Counted from the first letter of the stretch, positions 26,756 through 34,358 are shown. The stretch is 64,000 bases of DNA from Natronorubrum halophilum (GCF_003670115.1 NZ_QQTY01000006.1:111118-175117), one strand, 5' to 3'. Notes: generated from the sequence alone by a model not told the origin. Translations and numbers: made by a program.

Positions 26756-27063
26756 GATCCTCACTGTGGGGTACAGCTTCGACCCTCGTAAATCTACTTG
26801 GTCAAACTGGTATTTAAACAAGTGAATAAAATAGACCCTAATTCGGCAGATTTCGACAGTCTCGAGTACTCGAGCGTACAAAACCCTACTCTATATATTG
26901 TATGTCGCTATACAAAACAGTTCTGGGAACTCACCACTTGACTCGAGAAGTGAGTCGTCCGAAAACGGGCATTTCGAGAACGAACGGATCGATTTGGGAT
27001 TAGTCGAGTTCTTTCAGCAACAGGGGGTTACACAATGATTCAGACTAACCATTGATTCAACAG
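26756..27063 (+). other. AT-rich divergent promoter region
   Basis: About 300 bp, much lower in GC than the flanking genes. It includes TTTAAATA (minus-strand promoter candidate for the integrase) and a TATATATTGTATG stretch. No coding frame was found. Confidence 0.45.
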
Positions 27064-27612
27064 ATGGGGAAAGAAGCTACCTACGAAGAAGGGCAATCGA
27101 AAGCAGAGCAACCTGGTGTGAAAGAAACTACACTTCAAGCTCGACGGCAAGCACTCACAGACGCTCGCCGAACAGTTGATCAGCAACTCATCTCGGTGAA
27201 CGATATTTCGAGGAAAGCGTGGCGTGTTGTGCAGTTCAATGGGCTTGTAGCTACAATTTTAGCCACTCTAATCCCATCCTTATTTAATCTCGATCAATTT
27301 CATTTTGTGTCAATAATACTCCTAGCTATAGGGATTAGCGCACTCGTATATTCGACAAAATTGACCTACCAAATTCAGCAACGACAAAGGGTGCAGAATG
27401 GGCCAGAAAGCAAACTCTACAGACGCATAGCAGAGTACGATTACGATGAAAGCACCTATCTATCCAAGGCGCTCAATTTGTACGCTAACGCACTCAATAA
27501 CCTTGTACAGTCGACAGAGAGTATGTCTGAAGACCTCAACCGGGCCGTTATCACTTCCGCTATCGGGCTAGTTTTTTTAATAGTTGCAACTATATCATTG
27601 CTTGTAGTATGA
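27064..27612 (+). CDS. Membrane protein with two central TM segments and a C-terminal TM
   Basis: 182 aa. A charged helical N-terminus (residues 1-50) is followed by two close TM segments (about 55-73 and 81-97), a soluble helical middle, and a last TM at 164-182. The ATG at 27064 was preferred to an upstream TTG. The layout faintly recalls SLATT-type membrane effectors, but I cannot support that assignment. Base composition is lower in GC than Region A, so it was probably acquired. Its stop overlaps the next gene (ATGA). Confidence 0.6.
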   Translation: MGKEATYEEGQSKAEQPGVKETTLQARRQALTDARRTVDQQLISVNDISRKAWRVVQFNGLVATILATLIPSLFNLDQFHFVSIILLAIGISALVYSTKLTYQIQQRQRVQNGPESKLYRRIAEYDYDESTYLSKALNLYANALNNLVQSTESMSEDLNRAVITSAIGLVFLIVATISLLVV

Positions 27613-27773
27613 CAGACAATTCCGATTCTTCAGACAGCGGTTCCTCAGAGAACGACGACCCTCCACCACTTGATGATGTTGGTAACAATGATACATTCAA
27701 GAACTCAGATCCCGATGAAACTGGTTCTGACGACGTAACGACCAAAAGGGACTCCGATTCAGACGACGAGTAG
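27609..27773 (+). CDS. Ser/Asp-rich 54-aa protein
   Basis: It begins in a 4-bp overlap with the membrane protein gene, so the two form an operon. The peptide is almost all Asp, Ser, Glu, Asn and Pro (for example NSDSSDSGSSENDDPPP), so it is likely disordered. It may be a partner or regulator of the membrane protein. Confidence 0.55.
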   Translation: MTDNSDSSDSGSSENDDPPPLDDVGNNDTFKNSDPDETGSDDVTTKRDSDSDDE

Positions 27774-27807
27774 ACTATCCGCCAGTTCTCATTTATTAAC
27801 CATACGA

Positions 27808-27981
27808 TTAGAGCGCGGTTCGCTGCCGAAGTGCATCCTCAATCCCGAGGCCGTGCATCGCAGCGAGCTCAGTCGCGATCACCCACGCTCGGACCGCCCG
27901 TTCGGGTTGGACGTCCATTCGGTCGGCGTGATATTCGACAAGCGCCTCGATGACAAGTAGGTCCTCTTGTGGCGTTCGCAT
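27808..27981 (-). CDS. 57-aa helical protein
   Basis: Short acidic helical protein (MRTPQEDLLVIEALVEYHAD...) with no named domain. ATG at 27981. It lies 44 bp downstream of the coiled-coil gene on the same strand, so the two are probably co-transcribed. Confidence 0.45.
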   Translation of the reverse strand: MRTPQEDLLVIEALVEYHADRMDVQPERAVRAWVIATELAAMHGLGIEDALRQRTAL

Positions 27982-28025
27982 ATCCGCGTTGGCCGCGGCT
28001 TCCGATAAAAAGCGTCGGGTGATCG

Positions 28026-28187
28026 CTACCGAAATGCGCGTTCCAGTTTGTCTACCGTCCGCTCGAGGTCGCTCACTTCTTTTTGCATCGTGTTTACTTC
28101 CCGCTCGAGATCGTCCTTTTCCCGTTCCATCGTTTCCACCTTGTTTTTGAGGCGGTCGAACTCTCTTTTTGATATATCGTCTCTCAT
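28026..28187 (-). CDS. 53-aa coiled-coil protein
   Basis: ATG at 28187. The whole peptide is a heptad-patterned helix (REFDRLKNKVETMEREKDD, LEREVNTMQKEVSDLERTVD), a classic parallel coiled coil. It could be an oligomerisation partner or a small regulator. No family recognised. Confidence 0.5.
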   Translation of the reverse strand: MRDDISKREFDRLKNKVETMEREKDDLEREVNTMQKEVSDLERTVDKLERAFR

Positions 28188-28246
28188 ACACGCACCTTTC
28201 AGAGGCCTGTCCAGTTAACGATTGAGGAAATGCGGTGAAAGTGAAA

Positions 28247-28519
28247 CTACTCGCTATCCTCGAGCCAGTCATCCAGCTCGTCGAGCGCGCCATCGGCGAC
28301 GACCAGGTGTTCGTAGTCCTCGGGCTGGAACCGGCCGGGTGTCTCTCGAGTGAGCGTCACGAAATAGTGCGAGTCCTCGAGCTCGACCGGCGCTTCCGTG
28401 ACGGCACACGACGTCGGTTCCGAGCGATTCCTCGAGCGCCGGGCGACCGTCGAGACCGTCCACTCGGGGCGACCGGGCGGGGAGCGACCACGAAACCGTT
28501 GGGTTCGGGGTTCGGGCAT
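28247..28519 (-). CDS. Haloarchaeal protein with HYFVTLTRETPGRF motif
   Basis: A 90-aa frame ending with the clear block DSHYFVTLTRETPGRFQPED, then HLVVADGALDELDDWLED. The same block occurs, broken by a frameshift, at 57.5-57.6 kb. Recurrence of this segment argues that it is or was a real gene. The N-terminal 40 residues are Arg/Ser/Pro-rich and less convincing, so the true start may differ. Function unknown. Confidence 0.4.
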   Translation of the reverse strand: MPEPRTQRFRGRSPPGRPEWTVSTVARRSRNRSEPTSCAVTEAPVELEDSHYFVTLTRETPGRFQPEDYEHLVVADGALDELDDWLEDSE

Positions 28520-28690
28520 ACGCGATAGTCGGGACTCTGGAATCGTGAATCCATCGGCGCGAAAGGGAACGGGGACCGTGGTTCCCATCGTCCTCGCCTG
28601 GCCGGCCGCCACAGCCGACCGTGTAGGGCGTCTCTGTCGTGTGAAATATCGCTTCGGGCAAGAATCAGTGGGTGAAAGAGCTACACCGAG
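28308..28690 (-). repeat. Dispersed repeat, copy 1 (about 380 bp; copy 2 at 57558-57935)
   Basis: Diverged duplicate in the same orientation as 57558-57935. Shared stretches include GTCGAGACCGTCCACTCGGG, TCGGGACTCTGGAATCGTGA and GTGAAATATCGCTTCGGGC. I estimate 10-15 percent difference by eye. Confidence 0.8.
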
Positions 28691-28794
28691 AATGTCGCCT
28701 GTCGGGAGTATACTTATACCAAAGTTACACGTAACATATAACTGTGATTCCGGACGCTCGAGCACTCGAGCCCGCCGGAATCGGAGAGATAGAC

Positions 28795-29091
28795 ATGAGC
28801 GTACAACCACACACGCGAGCGGCGATCGAACAGACCCACGGCGACGAGAGCAACCCACTCGACGAACTCGAGAGCGATAGCGTCCTCCGGTGCCAGGACC
28901 CAGAAACCGGCTGGGAATGGTACTACGACGTCGATGCAGACGGCAGCGTGATTCGATACCACGAACTCGAGGACTACGCGGCCGTCCCGGTTCCGCGACT
29001 CTCTGCCGTCGAGACCGCGGCCCTCGAGAGCGTCGGCGTCACGGAGGTCTCGGAGGTGCACCTCGACGTTCGGACGGGTGAGCGGGAATGA
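28795..29091 (+). CDS. 98-aa acidic protein
   Basis: ATG at 28795 (MSVQPHTRAAIEQTH). The product is acidic with aromatic-rich GWEWYYDVDADGSVIRYHEL and a helical C-terminus. No family recognised. A 16-codon frame that would follow in ATGA overlap (29088) stops at once, so an operon partner has probably been lost where the HNH gene now ends. Confidence 0.5.
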   Translation: MSVQPHTRAAIEQTHGDESNPLDELESDSVLRCQDPETGWEWYYDVDADGSVIRYHELEDYAAVPVPRLSAVETAALESVGVTEVSEVHLDVRTGERE

Positions 29092-29100
29092 GTGGGCCGT

Positions 29101-30057
29101 CTACGGGCGGTACTGGCCGACCAGTACAACATTGCTGAATTGACGAGTATAGTGCTCTGTCCGGGTATGACAAGTTCTACAAAGCGTCATCAAGTTCCAC
29201 TCGCCGTTTGTTCCGCCATCCATCAAGGGGACTATATGATGAAGGCAGAGATCAGACCGTTGGTCGCAGATCACACAAGAGTCACCAAGAGATTGTTCTC
29301 TGATTGTTCGCCAACTACGGCCATGAAGCTGTTTTTTGACTGCTTCCCGTGTTCTTCCACCACCTCGCCAAGAGGGGCTATCCTGCCCAGTCATATTTTC
29401 AGCTCGCCACAGGTCTAAGCAGTCGTACGAACAGAATCGACTCGAGTCACGCTTCGAAGGATAAGTTTCGTATTCGTCACCACAGTATTCACACTCAAGA
29501 ACAACATTTCCACCCTTCCAAGACGGGTTGTTTGACCCGGTGTTTTCCACTGAGCGGGCCTTTCCTAAGCACTTATAGGAGCAAAATCGAGACTCGTCTT
29601 TCCGTGCGGGATATACACTATATTCGTCGCCACAGAACGCGCAGTCGAGGACCTCTAAGCCGCCTTCCCAGGCATGTGATTTTTCACCGCTCTGATTTTC
29701 AGACATCCAAGAGTAATAGCAGTCGGTAGAACAAAATCTCGATCTACCCTTGCGGTGTTCTGGTACATCATATTCACTCCCACAATGATCGCACTCAACC
29801 GTATACCACTTCCCGGAATTTGGATTGTTCTCACGTTTGTAATTCTCTGATCGGTACTTAGAATTGCATTCGTCTGTGCACGTATGCCAGTTATGTGCAT
29901 TTGCTTCCGCGGTATCTACTTGGAATTCATCGCCACACCAAGCACATTCTACAGACACACCTGCGATACTTTCGCCGTGAGCTCGAGCGTGGTGGATCTT
30001 CACCCCATGCTCGTTTTTGAATTCCTCACCACAGGTGGGGCACTCGCTGGATGGCAT
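29101..30057 (-). CDS. HNH endonuclease with C2H2 finger and four zinc-ribbon repeats
   Basis: 318 aa from ATG 30057. The N-terminus holds a C2H2-like finger (CPTCGEEFKNEHGVKIHHAR). Four tandem ribbons follow, each CxxC...CxxxC: CAWCGDEF, CDHCGSEYDVP, CAFCGDEYSVYP and CEYCGDEYETYP, with partners CTDEC, CSTDC, CSYKC and CSYDC. The C-terminus is an HNH nuclease: CVICDQRSDLCLHHIVPLMD, then NLMTLCRTCHTRTEH. The spaced ribbons are probably DNA-reading modules, as in homing-type nucleases. It lies just outside the left 273-bp repeat. Confidence 0.85.
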   Translation of the reverse strand: MPSSECPTCGEEFKNEHGVKIHHARAHGESIAGVSVECAWCGDEFQVDTAEANAHNWHTCTDECNSKYRSENYKRENNPNSGKWYTVECDHCGSEYDVPEHRKGRSRFCSTDCYYSWMSENQSGEKSHAWEGGLEVLDCAFCGDEYSVYPARKDESRFCSYKCLGKARSVENTGSNNPSWKGGNVVLECEYCGDEYETYPSKRDSSRFCSYDCLDLWRAENMTGQDSPSWRGGGRTREAVKKQLHGRSWRTIREQSLGDSCVICDQRSDLCLHHIVPLMDGGTNGEWNLMTLCRTCHTRTEHYTRQFSNVVLVGQYRP

Positions 30058-30161
30058 ATAGTGGACTAACACCACTATTCATATTCACCACATATTACAT
30101 TACCTGTTGGAGCCCCCCTCGGTCCCACTAAAACTCTAATGTCAGAAACAGCGATAAGTAC

Positions 30162-30434
30162 CACAACCAAACAAACCGCGTTTTAAGAGATTGTTACTCG
30201 TCTACCAGTCCCTCTACGAATTGAAGTTTGTCATACGGAACGTATCCCACCTGTTCACTATGGTCGTTAACGAGGTGGAGGCCGTTATCACCCTCCTGTA
30301 CCTCGTGACATGTCTGGACCTTGTTTTCGCGCCTTGCCGTGAAGTGTACAGCTAGTCGATTGGGCATCAATATTCTCTTATATATTATTCACTGAAATGT
30401 CTTTTCAAAGTGAATGACTCGATTCTCGAACTTA
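30162..30434 (+). repeat. Left 273-bp direct repeat of the provirus
   Basis: Matches 54111-54383, starting CACAACCAAACAAACCGCG. By eye the only difference is near the inner end (ATTCTCGAACTTA versus ATTCTCGGACTTA). It holds a complete 57-aa gene with its promoter, far longer than a usual tyrosine-recombinase att core. Confidence 0.95.
30194..30367 (-). CDS. 57-aa protein encoded inside the left repeat
   Basis: ATG at 30367, stop at 30194. The product (MPNRLAVHFTARRENKVQTC... VGYVPYDKLQFVEGLVDE) is small, single-domain and probably beta-rich. An AT-rich TATATAAG box lies about 15 bp upstream. An identical copy sits in the right repeat at 54143-54316. Integration or excision could leave the gene intact on both sides. 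Function unknown. Confidence 0.65.
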   Translation of the reverse strand: MPNRLAVHFTARRENKVQTCHEVQEGDNGLHLVNDHSEQVGYVPYDKLQFVEGLVDE

Positions 30435-30448
30435 GCGGCATGAGATTA

Positions 30449-30517
30449 CTAAGTAAGTAACTAACCAACTTACTTAGGGGAGATTGAAGCGGGCTAAGTA
30501 ACTAACTAACCACCGGA
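30449..30517 (+). promoter_or_regulatory. Operator-like inverted and direct repeats upstream of the left RHH gene
   Basis: A perfect 10-bp inverted repeat, CTAAGTAAGT (30449-30458) and ACTTACTTAG (30468-30477), with a 9-bp spacer. A related run, CTAAGTAACTAACTAACC, follows at 30494-30511, directly before the ATG at 30518. The 4-bp periodic TAAG/TAAC pattern suits cooperative binding of ribbon-helix-helix dimers. Confidence 0.6.
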
Positions 30518-31003
30518 ATGGTCACGACGTTCAACATCACGGTCGACGACGACGTAGCTGACCGCGTACGCGATGTGAAAGAGGATCACGGCCTCACATG
30601 GCCGGAGTTCATCGAAGCCGCCAGCGACGCACTTGGAGGGACACACGAGAGCCACGAGCCCCAGTCTCGAGAGCCCGAAACAGTGATCGACAAGCGGGAA
30701 CCAGAACCCAGCCAGGATATCGACCTCGAGAACGTCACGATCGACGTCCCCGGAAGTGGCGATCTCGCGAAGCGGCGGAAAGAAACGATCATCAAGATGG
30801 CCGAGCTGCTTCGCGAGCAAGGGACAGCCGAGAAATCAGACTTCCTCGAGGTCGTCGATCTCGAGGAAGTGCGTTACAAGAGCAAGGACTCGTTCTGGAG
30901 CAACGTCGTCAAAGGACGGGACTCGTTGAAGGCGATGCCGGGAGTTGAAAAGCCCCCGGACGGGAGGACCGAGTGGGAGTGGGCTGGTGAAGAGGTGTCG
31001 TAA
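30518..31003 (+). CDS. Ribbon-helix-helix DNA-binding protein with C-terminal helical domain
   Basis: 161 aa. The N-terminus TTFNITVDDDVADRVRDVKE plus LTWPEFIEAASDAL has the strand-helix-helix layout of RHH/Arc-type regulators. An acidic linker leads to a second domain (KRRKETIIKMAELLREQG, FWSNVVKGRDSLKAMPG) that looks like a winged-helix-type fold. It lies directly behind the operator-like repeats, so autoregulation is likely. It may control element maintenance or replication. Confidence 0.7.
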   Translation: MVTTFNITVDDDVADRVRDVKEDHGLTWPEFIEAASDALGGTHESHEPQSREPETVIDKREPEPSQDIDLENVTIDVPGSGDLAKRRKETIIKMAELLREQGTAEKSDFLEVVDLEEVRYKSKDSFWSNVVKGRDSLKAMPGVEKPPDGRTEWEWAGEEVS

Positions 31004-31039
31004 CGGCAATCTCTGATGGTGGGTGTGGCCACCACGTTA

Positions 31040-31375
31040 AGACACGACACGTTATCTAGTAAGTCTTCTGGGAATGAAAGGTTCTGAGGATGTAGATCTT
31101 GTTCGGACCCCCGCTTGAGAAGATATAGATGTAGATGTATATCCTCTGGATGCGGCTCACCAAGACAGATCCAGGAGTGGAACAGAGGCCGAAAACAAGA
31201 TGTATAGGATGTACATGTACACCGTAGAGGTGCCGTAGCACCTCTACATCCTACGTACAGTAGTAGTAGTAGTAGATAGTCTACTACACTACTACTACTA
31301 CGAACGTACGTAGTGTAGAATGTAGATGTACATGTACATCTAAGATGTATATGTACATCTTCAGATCGCAGCACA
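31040..31375 (+). repeat. Palindrome-rich non-coding region, candidate replication origin
   Basis: No gene fits between 31004 and 31429. The stretch has repeated TGTAGATGTA and GATGTACATGTACA blocks, each partly self-complementary. An inverted GTA-triplet array, (GTA)n at 31258-31275 followed by CTACTAC and ACTACTACTACTAC, would form a long hairpin. Such clustered palindromes are typical of origins or partition sites. An ORF on the minus strand here is an artefact of the triplets. Confidence 0.55.
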
Positions 31376-31429
31376 CACCTCTGATGGGTTTCTTGAGGCG
31401 TTCTTTAAAACGGGTCGGGTATTAGCGGT

Positions 31430-32008
31430 CTATTCAGACCGTGCTTCTTCTTCTGTACATCCTTCCCATCGTCGACGTGCCGCCGCCATACTCTGGAAGG
31501 CGTAGTCTGGCACTCCTGGGTTTCGCTGTTTAAGCCGCTGGATCACTTGCTCTGGCTCCGATCCTGCGAGACCAGCAGCTTTCTGGACCGCACCGAATTC
31601 TGGGAAGATATGAGTTCCATCGTACAACTGCTGTTCGATCATCTCGATCGCCCCTTCGAACTTATCTTCCTTCGACGAGAGCGAGCTCTTCTGATCTTCC
31701 AGCCTCACTTCTCTGCGCTCCAAGTTCTCGAGTTCGGCCTGCGCTTCTCGGATCTCGGCTCTCTTCTTGTCCTTCTTTTCTCGGACTGACTGCAACTCTC
31801 GCTCGATCTGCGTTCTCTGCCCGATCTCTTCCCCAAACGCAACCGTCTCGTATAGCACTCTAACCTTCTCGGAGAGTTCCCCGTACTCCGCATTGGTTTT
31901 CGCGGCTTCACGAACGTGCTCTGGCACAAGATGCGATACCTGTACAGTACTATTAGTTACACCGTCCATATCCGACGTGGATGGTGACTCATCTTCCTCT
32001 GTACTCAT
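31430..32008 (-). CDS. Coiled-coil protein (192 aa), last gene of the leftward early operon
   Basis: The middle (about residues 60-130) is a long coiled coil (QIERELQSVREKKDKKRAEI, AELENLERREVRLEDQKSS). It is flanked by an acidic N-terminus with VQVSHLVPEHVREAAKTNAE and a helical C-terminus. The start overlaps the stop of the next upstream gene by 4 bp. It may be a DNA-bridging or partition accessory protein. No family recognised. Confidence 0.6.
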   Translation of the reverse strand: MSTEEDESPSTSDMDGVTNSTVQVSHLVPEHVREAAKTNAEYGELSEKVRVLYETVAFGEEIGQRTQIERELQSVREKKDKKRAEIREAQAELENLERREVRLEDQKSSLSSKEDKFEGAIEMIEQQLYDGTHIFPEFGAVQKAAGLAGSEPEQVIQRLKQRNPGVPDYAFQSMAAARRRWEGCTEEEARSE

Positions 32009-32172
32009 TCTCGTGCCTCCTTCAGTTCTGCCTCGAGATCCTCGATCTTCTGCTCGAGCTCGTCGATCCGATTCACTTGGTAGTTCGTTTTCCGATGGAG
32101 TGCCTCTATGAGCGCTTCTGTCTCTGATGGCAGTCCTGTTTCCTCTTCACTGTTATCGCGCGTTGTACTCAT
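32005..32172 (-). CDS. 55-aa coiled-coil protein
   Basis: ATG at 32172, overlapping both neighbours by 4 bp. The C-terminal half is a heptad helix (VNRIDELEQKIEDLEAELKE). It may pair with the 192-aa coiled-coil protein encoded next to it. Confidence 0.55.
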   Translation of the reverse strand: MSTTRDNSEEETGLPSETEALIEALHRKTNYQVNRIDELEQKIEDLEAELKEARE

Positions 32173-32387
32173 GCTGTCACCTCGTGTATGCCACATGAGC
32201 CCCGAGCAGCGGCTGACTCGGCGGACTGGCTGAGTTGGAGATCGCGATAGCTCTCTCCGATAGATTTAACAGCCAATCCGACAAAGAAGCAGGTGTCCAA
32301 GCCGGCTTCTTCGGGTAGCTTCTTTCCTACTCTATAGTATGTCGTATCAGAGCGCGTGGTTATAAAACCACTTGTAACCGATATCAT
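32169..32387 (-). CDS. 72-aa protein of unknown function
   Basis: Fits tightly between overlapping neighbours (4 bp each side), the best evidence that it is real. Contains SDTTYYRVGKKLPEEAGLD and an Ala/Ser-rich C-terminus. No domain recognised. Confidence 0.5.
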   Translation of the reverse strand: MISVTSGFITTRSDTTYYRVGKKLPEEAGLDTCFFVGLAVKSIGESYRDLQLSQSAESAAARGSCGIHEVTA

Positions 32388-32599
32388 AGGACGTGGAACT
32401 CCTTTCTGCAGGGGTATCGCACGTCTGGGCGTGATTCGATTCGACCTTCACCGACGAGCTTTTGAGTGATCTTGCGCACGTTGGCGGCCGTGCATCCGAT
32501 CTCGTCTGCGAGTTCGTTGTTCGTCATCCAGCCGGAGCCGTGGAGCGTCATCAGGACGTCCGCAGTCCGGTCCGGCCGGTTGACACACTGATACGCCAT
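32384..32599 (-). CDS. Winged helix-turn-helix DNA-binding protein (71 aa)
   Basis: ATG at 32599. The sequence RTADVLMTLHGSGWMTNNEL, ADEIGCTAANVRKITQKL, then EGRIESRPDVR is a compact wHTH. It is encoded in the leftward early operon, so it is probably a regulator of element genes. Confidence 0.7.
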   Translation of the reverse strand: MAYQCVNRPDRTADVLMTLHGSGWMTNNELADEIGCTAANVRKITQKLVGEGRIESRPDVRYPCRKEFHVL

Positions 32600-32745
32600 C
32601 AGGCATCCACCTCGTCTTGCTGCTCCTCTCGCACCTGTCGTAGCGCCTTCTCGAGCGCCTCCTCTGCAACGAACGGATCGCCTTTTGCGACGGCGATCTC
32701 GGCAGCAATGATAGCGCCTCGAGTGCTCTTCTGATCGGTGCTCAT
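32599..32745 (-). CDS. 48-aa helical protein
   Basis: ATG at 32745; its TGA shares one base with the ATG of the wHTH gene. The peptide is Ala/Glu/Lys-rich (AEIAVAKGDPFVAEEALEKA). Below the size usually annotated, but framed exactly by overlapping neighbours. Confidence 0.5.
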   Translation of the reverse strand: MSTDQKSTRGAIIAAEIAVAKGDPFVAEEALEKALRQVREEQQDEVDA

Positions 32746-33014
32746 TGCTGATCACCGTCCTGTGGTGATTCGATGCCGTCGTAGATCTCCCGCTCAGTCT
32801 TGCACTCAGGGCAACCGTAGACGATGTTGTCGTTGTTGCCGAGGACGCGCCGGAACTGCAGCGAGACGTCGTTCCCGCAGTTCTGGCACTGATCCTCGTT
32901 CTTCCCCTCGCCGTGGGCCATCGGCGTCCACTGCGGTTTCTGGTAGCCCTCTGCGGCGATCTCTGCGGCGGTCTGGAACTCTTCGAGGCTCATCTGGTTC
33001 TCGGATTTACTCAT
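32742..33014 (-). CDS. Zinc-ribbon protein (90 aa)
   Basis: Helical N-terminus (MSLEEFQTAAEIAAEGYQKP), then a treble/ribbon zinc site CQNCGNDVSLQF ... YGCPECKTE. GGAGG six bases before the ATG at 33014 sets the start. It may be a DNA- or RNA-binding accessory protein of the element. Confidence 0.65.
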   Translation of the reverse strand: MSKSENQMSLEEFQTAAEIAAEGYQKPQWTPMAHGEGKNEDQCQNCGNDVSLQFRRVLGNNDNIVYGCPECKTEREIYDGIESPQDGDQQ

Positions 33015-33171
33015 TGTCATCCTCCTCTGCGTCGGCAAGCGCGAGCTGCGCGGCGATTCGACTGGCGTGGCTGTCCTCGTCGGCTGTCGTACCGAACTGG
33101 TCCTCAAGCCGGTCAGGACACTCATCGATACTGTGGCCGCTGATCCCGCAGCGTGAGCATCCCGCCATCAT
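33007..33171 (-). CDS. Zinc-knuckle (CCHC-like) protein (54 aa)
   Basis: It starts MMAGCSRCGISGHSIDECP, a C-x2-C-x4-H-x4-C knuckle of the nucleic-acid-binding type. A short acidic/Ala tail follows. Its ends overlap both neighbours, so it belongs to the operon. CCHC knuckles bind single-stranded nucleic acid in other viruses. The same here is inference. Confidence 0.6.
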   Translation of the reverse strand: MMAGCSRCGISGHSIDECPDRLEDQFGTTADEDSHASRIAAQLALADAEEDDNE

Positions 33172-33338
33172 CGGGCCTCCTCGAGCGTCACGTAGCAGTC
33201 GGACTCGAGGAAGGTCTCATCCTCAAGCCGGCTGCTGTCGAACAAGAACAGCTGGGTCCCATCGACGAGGATACCTTCGACAATTGGTTTCTCATCGCTG
33301 CCTGACGGAACTTTTAAATCGTCACCTGAGGATGTCAC
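33168..33338 (-). CDS. Small acidic protein at the head of the leftward early operon
   Basis: The frame ends in overlap with the zinc-knuckle gene. The start is uncertain; a GTG at 33338 gives 56 aa, including PIVEGILVDGTQLFLFDSSR and LESDCYVTLEEAR. It is beta-rich. No family recognised. Confidence 0.45.
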   Translation of the reverse strand: MTSSGDDLKVPSGSDEKPIVEGILVDGTQLFLFDSSRLEDETFLESDCYVTLEEAR

Positions 33339-33754
33339 AGACGCCACCTCCGTTACGGCTTGTGTTATCGCAAGATACTGGACGGCGGTTGGCTGCGACC
33401 ACGATCTGGCGCGGCACCTTTCCACGAGAGCGCGTCAGATCGGATTGGTTGTATTTTGTGCGACTGTTACGGACTGCTGAACCGTCTCTACAGACGGCAT
33501 AATAATGTGGTTTCGGGTCGTATCTCATCATGTATCTGTCAGCGGTGCCTTGGGCGTTCGTGCTGTCACACGGACGTCCGGTATTTTATCCGGATAGTCA
33601 CCATACCCAGAGGGTCGTATTCGCTGACGTATCACCCTTCTCACCAAGGTTACTTATACCTTTGGAACGTACGTTGCAATGGCACATAATTCATGGTCCA
33701 AACCAGTCAGAAGAACGATGTAATTAAGCGGGGAGGTAACCAACATATGGATGA
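33339..33754 (+). other. Divergent control region between early operon and PhiH1-like repressor
   Basis: About 400 bp with no convincing coding frame. The right part has TTACTTATACC (near 33650), a TATA-like element for the rightward repressor side. The left part has TTTAAAAG-like elements. It is the natural place for lysis-lysogeny-type control. Confidence 0.45.
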
Positions 33755-34039
33755 ATGCGCCCGCGAGCTCCTTGGATGACCCGGACAGATGACACCCTCC
33801 TTGAATTTTTGGAGGATACTGGATTGGCGCTGTCGCCGCGGGCAATTGAACACAACATGAAAACGCGCTATGACGAATCGATCTCGTATTCGTCGATAAA
33901 CGGTCGCCTACCGGCCCTCACCGATGCAGGGCTGGTGGTCAAAGAATACCCGCCCGGTGGTTTCTATTCGATCACGGAGAAAGGACGGAAGTATCTTGAT
34001 GGCGAACTCGATGCAGAGGACATTGAGAACATCGAATAA
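33755..34039 (+). CDS. PhiH1-repressor-like winged helix protein
   Basis: A 94-aa protein: MRPRAPWMTRTDDTLLEFLE, LALSPRAIEHNMKTRYDES, SYSSINGRLPALTDAGLVV, then the acidic tail ITEKGRKYLDGELDAEDIE. This is the layout of haloarchaeal PhiH1-type phage repressors. It is the only rightward gene between two leftward operons, well placed to act as the provirus repressor of the structural block, which converges on it. Confidence 0.8.
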   Translation: MRPRAPWMTRTDDTLLEFLEDTGLALSPRAIEHNMKTRYDESISYSSINGRLPALTDAGLVVKEYPPGGFYSITEKGRKYLDGELDAEDIENIE

Positions 34040-34055
34040 AGTTAATTCGAGGCGG

Positions 34056-34358
34056 TCAGAGCACGTAGCGCCGCCACACTTCCATTGCGCCCGCGGCACC
34101 GCCAACCACGAGGAACCCGAATCCTACTTGCTGAATATCGCCTGGTACGACACTCATCCAGAAGCCACCCAGCAGGAGCGTAATGACCGTCGGCATGGCC
34201 AAGTCGTTGTTATAGATGTAGAACGCAAGGACGACCACAGCGGCCGTCACCATGCCTACAGTCGGATCTCCAAGCAAGTCAGTGTACGGGCTAAGAACGA
34301 CGTCAATCCAACTGCAGTCGTCGGACCACATGCAGTTGAATTCCTCTGCGACAGTCAT
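34056..34358 (-). CDS. Small membrane protein (100 aa), end of the structural operon
   Basis: ATG at 34358 overlapping the previous stop. Three hydrophobic segments (about 31-50, 58-73, 77-92) separate a short Cys-containing N-terminus (CMWSDDCSWID) from a basic C-terminus. It lies in the same operon as the large ectodomain protein and may be part of the virion envelope complex. Confidence 0.6.
   Translation of the reverse strand: MTVAEEFNCMWSDDCSWIDVVLSPYTDLLGDPTVGMVTAAVVVLAFYIYNNDLAMPTVITLLLGGFWMSVVPGDIQQVGFGFLVVGGAAGAMEVWRRYVL

Noticed and set aside
30874..31374. 166-aa minus-strand ORF in the palindrome region
   Set aside because: Its Leu/Ser/Thr/Cys runs come directly from GTA/TAC triplet and TGTACA repeats, not from coding selection.
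31040..31375. CRISPR-like array
   Set aside because: Repeats are short palindromes and triplets without unique spacers of constant length, and no cas gene is near.
33360..33727. Two rightward ORFs in the control region
   Set aside because: Cys/Arg/Tyr-rich compositions unlike haloarchaeal proteins; no start signals; they overlap promoter elements.
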